Positions 1 through 3,644 of a stretch of 5,917 nucleotides of DNA are shown one piece after another. How positions within the stretch are numbered: the first letter of the stretch is position 1; every line of letters begins with the position of its first letter. Source of the DNA: Deltaproteobacteria bacterium (GTDB lineage: Bacteria > Desulfobacterota > GWC2-55-46 > DRQE01); contig DAOVKH010000115.1 in NCBI GenBank assembly GCA_030631875.1, positions 1 to 5,917 of the forward strand. The letters are read 5' to 3'. The position numbers were made by a program, and so were the translations under genes. The notes under the pieces are model-generated. The model was given only the letters and a program-made list of their open reading frames with translations, had not been told where the DNA came from and ran no database searches.

Positions 1-1
1 T

Positions 2-1423
2 ACGTTTAGAGTACGTGGCGACGTTGTCGAGGTATTCCCTGCATACGAGGGCAATAGTGCCATCCGCATAGAATTCTTCGGCGACGAGATAGAGAAGATC
101 TCCGAGGTAGACCCATTAAGGGGCAAGGTACGCACGCCCCTCCAGATGGCTCTCATACACCCGGCCACCCACTTTGTCTCTACAAGAGAGAATATGCGCA
201 AGGCGGCCGACACCATACGCGAAGAGCTGAGAGAGCGTTTGATAGAGCTTAATAAAACCGACAAGCTCGTCGAGGCTCAACGTCTCGAACAGCGAACCAG
301 CTTTGATTTGGAACTCCTTGAAGAGACCGGCTACTGCCCGGGCATTGAGAACTACGCGCGCCACTTCTCCGGCCGCCCAACGGGAGAAGCCCCCTATACG
401 CTCATAGATTACTTCGCCGGCGACTTCCTGCTCTTTATAGATGAGAGCCACGTATCGGTGCCTCAGGTGGGAGGTATGTATCACGGCGACCGTTCACGCA
501 AACAGACTCTCGTCGATTACGGCTTCCGCCTTCCATCGGCACTCGACAACAGGCCACTCAAATTTGAAGAGTTCAAGGAGCGTATCGGACAGGTCGTATA
601 CGTCTCGGCAACACCGGGCAATTATGAGATGGAGACATCGGGTGGCGAGGTAGTCGAACAGATAATACGGCCGACCGGTTTGATGGACCCTGAGATAGAG
701 ATGCGCCCCGTAAATACGCAGGTAGACGACCTATTGGGTGAGGTAAAGAATCGCGTAGAAGCAGGCGAACGTGTACTCGTGACGACCCTAACGAAACGCA
801 CCGCCGAAGACCTCGCCGACTACTACGACGGCATGGGTATCAAGGTCAAGTACCTCCACTCCGACGTCGAGACTCTCGAACGGGTCGAGATAATACGCGA
901 CCTGCGTCTCGGTAAGTTCGATGTGCTCGTCGGTATAAATCTATTAAGAGAGGGTTTAGACCTGCCCGAAGTTTCACTCGTTGCAATATTCGATGCCGAC
1001 AAGGAAGGGTTTCTACGCTCCGAACGCTCCTTGATACAGACCTTCGGGCGCGCGGCACGCAATATAAACGGACGCGTCATACTATACGCCGATAAGGTAA
1101 CACGCAGTATGCGGGCGGCTATGGACGAGACCGAAAGAAGGCGTAAACTCCAAGATGCCTACAATAAAAAACATAAGATTACTCCATCGACTATAAAGAG
1201 CAAGATAAAGGATATCATCAGCTCCATCTATGAATCCGATTACTATACCGTAGAGTCGGCGAGTGAGGATACCGCGCCCTACTGCGCGCCACACGAAATA
1301 CCCGCGCGCATAAAAGAGCTTACCAAGAAGATGCAGGCGGCGGCAAAGAAGATGGAATTCGAGAAGGCCGCTGAGTTGAGAGATGAGCTAACGGAGTTGG
1401 AAAAACTCGAGATTAAGTTGTAG
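2..1423 (+). CDS. uvrB: UvrABC system protein B (excinuclease helicase subunit), 5'-truncated by window edge
   Basis: UvrB receives damaged DNA from UvrA, verifies the lesion with its helicase fold and recruits UvrC for dual incision in nucleotide excision repair (cytoplasm). The frame is open from nt 2 and gives 473 residues. UvrB is usually about 660-675 aa, so roughly 190 N-terminal residues, including Walker A and the DNA-clamping beta-hairpin, lie before the window. Visible hallmarks are the RGDVVEVFPA segment near the fragment start, the GYCPGIENY motif, the DESH Walker B box at fragment residues 147-150, GGMYHGDR, YVSATPGNYE, the helicase motifs around LREGLD and DADKEGFLRSERSLIQTFGRAARN, and a C-terminal UVR motif (MEFEKAAELRDEL) that pairs with UvrC. 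All motifs look intact. The first internal ATG (146) is not the start, because homology continues upstream of it. The stop is TAG at 1421-1423. The terminal codons are repeated 42 bp downstream (see the repeat). The gene is convergent with mscS. Confidence 0.98.
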   Translation, partial: TFRVRGDVVEVFPAYEGNSAIRIEFFGDEIEKISEVDPLRGKVRTPLQMALIHPATHFVSTRENMRKAADTIREELRERLIELNKTDKLVEAQRLEQRTSFDLELLEETGYCPGIENYARHFSGRPTGEAPYTLIDYFAGDFLLFIDESHVSVPQVGGMYHGDRSRKQTLVDYGFRLPSALDNRPLKFEEFKERIGQVVYVSATPGNYEMETSGGEVVEQIIRPTGLMDPEIEMRPVNTQVDDLLGEVKNRVEAGERVLVTTLTKRTAEDLADYYDGMGIKVKYLHSDVETLERVEIIRDLRLGKFDVLVGINLLREGLDLPEVSLVAIFDADKEGFLRSERSLIQTFGRAARNINGRVILYADKVTRSMRAAMDETERRRKLQDAYNKKHKITPSTIKSKIKDIISSIYESDYYTVESASEDTAPYCAPHEIPARIKELTKKMQAAAKKMEFEKAAELRDELTELEKLEIKL

Positions 1424-1464
1424 GAGTTACGGAGGCGGCTCAGCCGCCTCGAGATTAAGTTGTA
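1406..1464. repeat. 17-bp direct repeat of the uvrB 3' end flanking a palindrome
   Basis: The 17 bases at 1406-1422, which encode the last uvrB codons (LEIKL plus TA of the stop), recur exactly at 1448-1464. The period is 42 bp, so the second copy is in the same frame and ends in its own TAA (1463-1465). Between them lies a perfect inverted repeat, GAGGCGGC / GCCGCCTC (1432-1439 and 1443-1450), with a TCA loop. The right arm of the palindrome overlaps the start of the second repeat copy. This looks like a short palindromic insertion with a duplicated flank, or a template-switch event. No T-tract follows the hairpin on either strand, so it is not a standard intrinsic terminator, though it could still form an RNA hairpin at the uvrB 3' end. 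Confidence 0.85.
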
Positions 1465-1491
1465 AGTATTTACAGTGCGGCCTCGGCCGAA

Positions 1492-1989
1492 TTAATAGAT
1501 ACTTATCTCTTTTTTGAATAAGGTCGAGTTTGGTATGAGAACGACCTTCCCTTCGGTCTGTATGGTCGTGTAGCGAAAGTCTATCGTCAGCACCTCGCCT
1601 CTACCCTCACCGACCGATATATCATCGCCTACCTTAAATGGGCGATACAAGAGTATCAAAACGCCTGCCAACATATTGGAGAGCGCGTCCTTAAGCGCGA
1701 AGCTCAGAGCAAAGCCCGTAAGCCCAAGGCCTGCTACGAGCGCCGATACGTTGATTCCGGCCGTACCGAGTGCCGTTATTGCGCCAAGCACAAGGCAGAG
1801 CCCCTTGGCACTGCGCGCGGCCAATTGTATTATATCCTCTTCAAGCTCTGTCTTAGAGCATATACTCGTTATAATTCCTTTTACGACCCTTGCGGCTATC
1901 CAAAAGAGTATAAATATCAACAATGCCAAGAAGAACTTTGGCAGAAATGCCGTTGCCGGCTGAACGAGAATATTGAGTGAGTCTTCCAT
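1492..1989 (-). CDS. Short MscS-family mechanosensitive ion channel, lacking the C-terminal vestibule domain
   Basis: This inner-membrane protein would open under membrane tension to release solutes in hypo-osmotic shock. It has 165 residues from the ATG at 1989. TM1 is about 16-40 and TM2 about 61-78. The pore-lining TM3 is about 82-113, with the Gly/Ala-rich AGLGLTGFALSFALKDALSN pattern typical of MscS. It is followed by LLYRPFKVGD and part of the beta domain, ending in VLIPNSTLFKK and a TAA at 1492-1494. MscS-type channels usually continue for about 100 more residues as an alpha/beta cytoplasmic cage, and this one stops before it. A longer start (TTG at 2025, 177 aa) is open, but that TTG is part of a strong -35 box and lacks a properly spaced ribosome-binding site, so I prefer the ATG. 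The gene is convergent with uvrB and divergent from bcp. It is either a naturally minimal channel or a 3'-truncated gene. Confidence 0.85.
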   Translation of the reverse strand: MEDSLNILVQPATAFLPKFFLALLIFILFWIAARVVKGIITSICSKTELEEDIIQLAARSAKGLCLVLGAITALGTAGINVSALVAGLGLTGFALSFALKDALSNMLAGVLILLYRPFKVGDDISVGEGRGEVLTIDFRYTTIQTEGKVVLIPNSTLFKKEISIY

Positions 1990-1996
1990 AGAGTAG

Positions 1997-2025
1997 ATGA
2001 TAGATATTGAGCTCTCTTTTGTCAA
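1997..2025 (-). promoter_or_regulatory. Sigma70-type promoter of the mscS-like gene, giving a near-leaderless transcript
   Basis: On the minus strand a perfect -35 TTGACA (2025-2020) is followed by a 17-bp spacer and a -10 TATCAT (2002-1997, 5/6 match). The expected transcription start, about 7 nt past the -10, falls at 1990-1989, which is on the ATG of the channel gene. No Shine-Dalgarno sequence is present between the -10 box and that ATG. Confidence 0.7.
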
Positions 2026-2116
2026 CCTCTAAGTAGTAAGTGCGGAGTTTTCTGCTAAACTTTAATCTATAAGGATAACCGAAAGATGTCTTAAATAAAT
2101 AGGGAGATACTTCGTC

Positions 2117-2581
2117 ATGATGAAAGAAGGAGATAAGGCGCCGGGGTTTACACTCGACGGCGTAGACGGCGACGGTAATGAAACGAGCGTAGCGTTAAAG
2201 GATTATAAAGGCAAGAAGGTCGTCCTTTACTTTTACCCGCGTGACAATACGCCGGGCTGTACGACAGAGGCCTGCGACTTTAGAGACAACTTCAGTAGGC
2301 TCAAGAGCCTTGGGGTCGAAGTCCTCGGCATTAGCCCAGACAGAATAGAGACACATAAGAAGTTTCGTGAGAAGCAATCCCTTAACTTTCCACTACTCTC
2401 AGATATTGACAGAGAGGTCGCAGAATCCTACAGTGCCTTTGGCGAAAAGAAGAGCTACGGCAAGACTACTATGGGTATAATCAGGTCTACATTCCTCATA
2501 GACGAAGAGGGCAATATAAAGAAGTCCTGGTATAAGGTAAAGGTCAAAGGCCACGTAGACGAGGTCATCAGCTCCCTATAA
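2117..2581 (+). CDS. bcp: Thioredoxin-dependent peroxiredoxin, Bcp/PrxQ type
   Basis: This cytoplasmic thiol peroxidase would reduce H2O2 and organic hydroperoxides, with recycling by thioredoxin. The 154 residues match the usual Bcp length (about 150-160). The AhpC/TSA thioredoxin fold runs through the whole protein. The active-site block FYPRDNTPGCTTEACDFRD carries Thr45, the peroxidatic Cys48 and a second cysteine, Cys53, five residues later, which is the atypical 2-Cys arrangement of PrxQ enzymes. The conserved arginine is Arg123 in IIRSTFLID. ATG 2117 is chosen because GGGAG at 2102-2106 lies 10 nt upstream. The next codon (2120) is also ATG but is spaced worse. The 91-bp gap to the divergent mscS promoter has a TATAAG at 2068-2073 that could be a -10 box, but no good -35 accompanies it. 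The gene is convergent with the small ORF at 2600-2833, with only 18 bp between stops and no clear terminator hairpin. Confidence 0.96.
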   Translation: MMKEGDKAPGFTLDGVDGDGNETSVALKDYKGKKVVLYFYPRDNTPGCTTEACDFRDNFSRLKSLGVEVLGISPDRIETHKKFREKQSLNFPLLSDIDREVAESYSAFGEKKSYGKTTMGIIRSTFLIDEEGNIKKSWYKVKVKGHVDEVISSL

Positions 2582-2599
2582 GAGACCTCTTGCCGCTCC

Positions 2600-2833
2600 T
2601 TACCCAATACTCTTTTTATAATTTTCGGAAGGGTTGCTGATAGTGTTTATAGCCTCAAGGCTTTCGATGGTATCGAATATCTCGTCTATGGCGTAACGCA
2701 TAATATCACCCATAATCCCTATCTGGTCATTTGACAGAGTCATGCCCTTTTCCTCGTTGAGTTCTCTGCTGAGAGACATAATATTTACAAGCGGCATTAT
2801 GCTCTCCCTAAGGTCCCTCGCTCTCTTGGTCAA
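2600..2833 (-). CDS. Small helical protein of unknown function; N-terminus uncertain
   Basis: I do not recognise this protein as a named family. From the TTG at 2833 it has 77 residues, nearly all predicted helix, forming two long amphipathic helices (about residues 3-28 and 34-66) joined by a short loop. This helical hairpin, with RDLRESIMPLVNI then NDQIGIMGDIMRYAIDEIF, has the spacing of a histidine-kinase dimerisation (DHp) domain, but the acceptor His is replaced by Arg and there is no ATPase domain. That comparison is by eye only. The start is doubtful: TTG has only AAAGAAG directly abutting it. The same frame is open for 41 codons upstream (to 2956) with protein-like content (for example NPHQILTLEEAWPLFDRKK) but no ATG, GTG or TTG. 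The extension overlaps the last codons of the winged-helix gene, so the two may be cotranscribed, coupled, or joined by a -1 shift. The TAA ends at 2600, 18 bp from bcp. Confidence 0.55.
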   Translation of the reverse strand: MTKRARDLRESIMPLVNIMSLSRELNEEKGMTLSNDQIGIMGDIMRYAIDEIFDTIESLEAINTISNPSENYKKSIG

Positions 2834-2946
2834 CTTCTTTCTATCGAATAAAGGCCAAGCCTCCTCTAGAGTTAATATCTGGTGAGGGTTGATATACCGA
2901 TAATTACCTGTATTGTACGGGAAGCGGACAAAGGAGTCTTTAAAGG

Positions 2947-3552
2947 TTACTCTTCTTCAAATTCAGTGAGCATCTTTTGGACACGCCTAAGGCCTTCTTC
3001 TGTTACGAGGTAGCGTTTTCTGGAGTGAGGTGGTGTCTCTTCTTGATGGGTCTTGCCCTGTGCTTCTTCCTTCTCTTCTTCTTCTTCTAAAACCCTGTCA
3101 TCTGAGTGGTGGAGTTCGACTATAAGAGGCCTCTCTTTCTCTGTCTCCATTATAGAGGCGAGTGTGGCCGTTATATTACTACTCCTGTGTCCGCCCTCTG
3201 CGAGTGCTTTATTTATCTCATAGGCGGTGAGTTCTTCTTTATCGTTCTTTATTTGAAGGTAGGCGGCTATGACGAGTGTACGGTCTTTAAGTCTTCGCGG
3301 GGTAGCAAAGGCCGCTATATCCGATGGTGAGTTGAAGGAGGCTATAGTTACCGGTTCTTTATTAACGGGATGGAGAGGTTCTTCTACTTGCGGTATCTTA
3401 TCGGAGACCTCAGCGAACAATTCTCGCATCTCCTCCTCCAGAGAAAACCGCTCTATCAGCCGAACGAGCACTATCAGGCGTTCTTCGCCCTCAAGACCAT
3501 TCAATGTCTCTTCTATAATCTCTATGGCCTTTAACTCCGATTCGCTATGCAT
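2947..3552 (-). CDS. Hypothetical winged-helix-like protein with an acidic loop
   Basis: The function is unknown. The protein has 201 residues. Residues 5-48 form a charged helical segment (LKAIEIIEETLNGLEGEER, then LIERFSLEEEMRELF). Residues 87-147 look like a helix-turn-helix: helix LKDRTLVIAAYLQ, helix TAYEINKALAEG, then a possible recognition helix SSNITATLASIMETE, followed by strand PLIVELH. A Glu-rich, low-complexity linker (about 151-177, with LEEEEEKEEAQ) separates this strand from RKRYLVTEEGLRRVQKML (178-195), which resembles the second wing strand and closing helix. Such folds bind DNA or mediate protein contacts, and a regulatory role is inference. No membrane segment or signal peptide is seen. 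The start at ATG 3552 is supported by GAGGGG (3557-3562) at short spacing. The gene is divergent from metH across 92 bp and lies upstream of the small ORF ending at 2600. I considered the segregation factor ScpB because of the winged helix, but its motifs are not evident. Confidence 0.8.
   Translation of the reverse strand: MHSESELKAIEIIEETLNGLEGEERLIVLVRLIERFSLEEEMRELFAEVSDKIPQVEEPLHPVNKEPVTIASFNSPSDIAAFATPRRLKDRTLVIAAYLQIKNDKEELTAYEINKALAEGGHRSSNITATLASIMETEKERPLIVELHHSDDRVLEEEEEKEEAQGKTHQEETPPHSRKRYLVTEEGLRRVQKMLTEFEEE
3064..3087 (-). repeat. GAA/GAG-rich trinucleotide tract inside the winged-helix gene
   Basis: On the coding (minus) strand this reads four GAA, one GAG, one AAG and two GAA codons, encoding EEEEEKEE. 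It is an imperfect trinucleotide repeat, so replication slippage would change the acidic loop length in units of one residue without breaking the frame. Confidence 0.75.
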
Positions 3553-3580
3553 ACTACCCCTCTTGTAACCTTCTAATACC

Positions 3581-3609
3581 TTGCTACATCTATGGTAAAA
3601 GTATACAAT
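3581..3609 (+). promoter_or_regulatory. Sigma70-type promoter of metH
   Basis: TTGCTA (3581-3586, 4/6) and TACAAT (3604-3609, 5/6) are separated by exactly 17 bp. The predicted start is near A3616, giving a leader of about 29 nt with GGAG at 3631-3634. That leader is too short for a cobalamin or SAM riboswitch. Confidence 0.6.
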
Positions 3610-3628
3610 ACTCTGAACCTTAAATGAA
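3600..3628 (-). promoter_or_regulatory. Possible promoter of the winged-helix gene
   Basis: On the minus strand TATACT (3605-3600, 5/6 match to a -10 box) lies 17 bp downstream of TTCATT (3628-3623, 3/6 match to a -35). This would give a leader of about 40 nt before ATG 3552. Its -10 overlaps the -10 of the divergent metH promoter by two bases, so the two promoters would compete for polymerase. Confidence 0.35.
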
Positions 3629-3644
3629 GTGGAGTTATTAAGAT

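Noticed and set aside
116..1294. Minus- and plus-frame open stretches inside uvrB (for example 116-484, 441-653, 823-1080, 1082-1294)
   Set aside because: All overlap the strongly conserved UvrB frame and have no recognisable motifs.
1432..1450. Hairpin after uvrB as a Rho-independent terminator
   Set aside because: The stem is good, but no T-run follows on either strand. The nearest T-rich tract (about 1507-1515) is too distant and lies inside the mscS-like gene.
1676..1963. Plus-strand open frame opposite the mscS-like gene
   Set aside because: It is the complement of the conserved pore region, with no independent support.
1990..2025. TTG at 2025 as the start of the mscS-like gene
   Set aside because: The TTG is the first three bases of a consensus -35 box whose -10 lies downstream, and its only purine-rich upstream sequence abuts the codon with no spacer.
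3106..3568. Plus-strand open frames at 3106-3330 and 3269-3568
   Set aside because: They are antisense to the winged-helix gene, which has the better start site and a coherent fold. Their translations look random.
3553..3644. Cobalamin or S-box riboswitch upstream of metH
   Set aside because: The gap is 92 bp, with a predicted leader of about 29 nt, and no B12-box or SAM-riboswitch-like pairing is seen.
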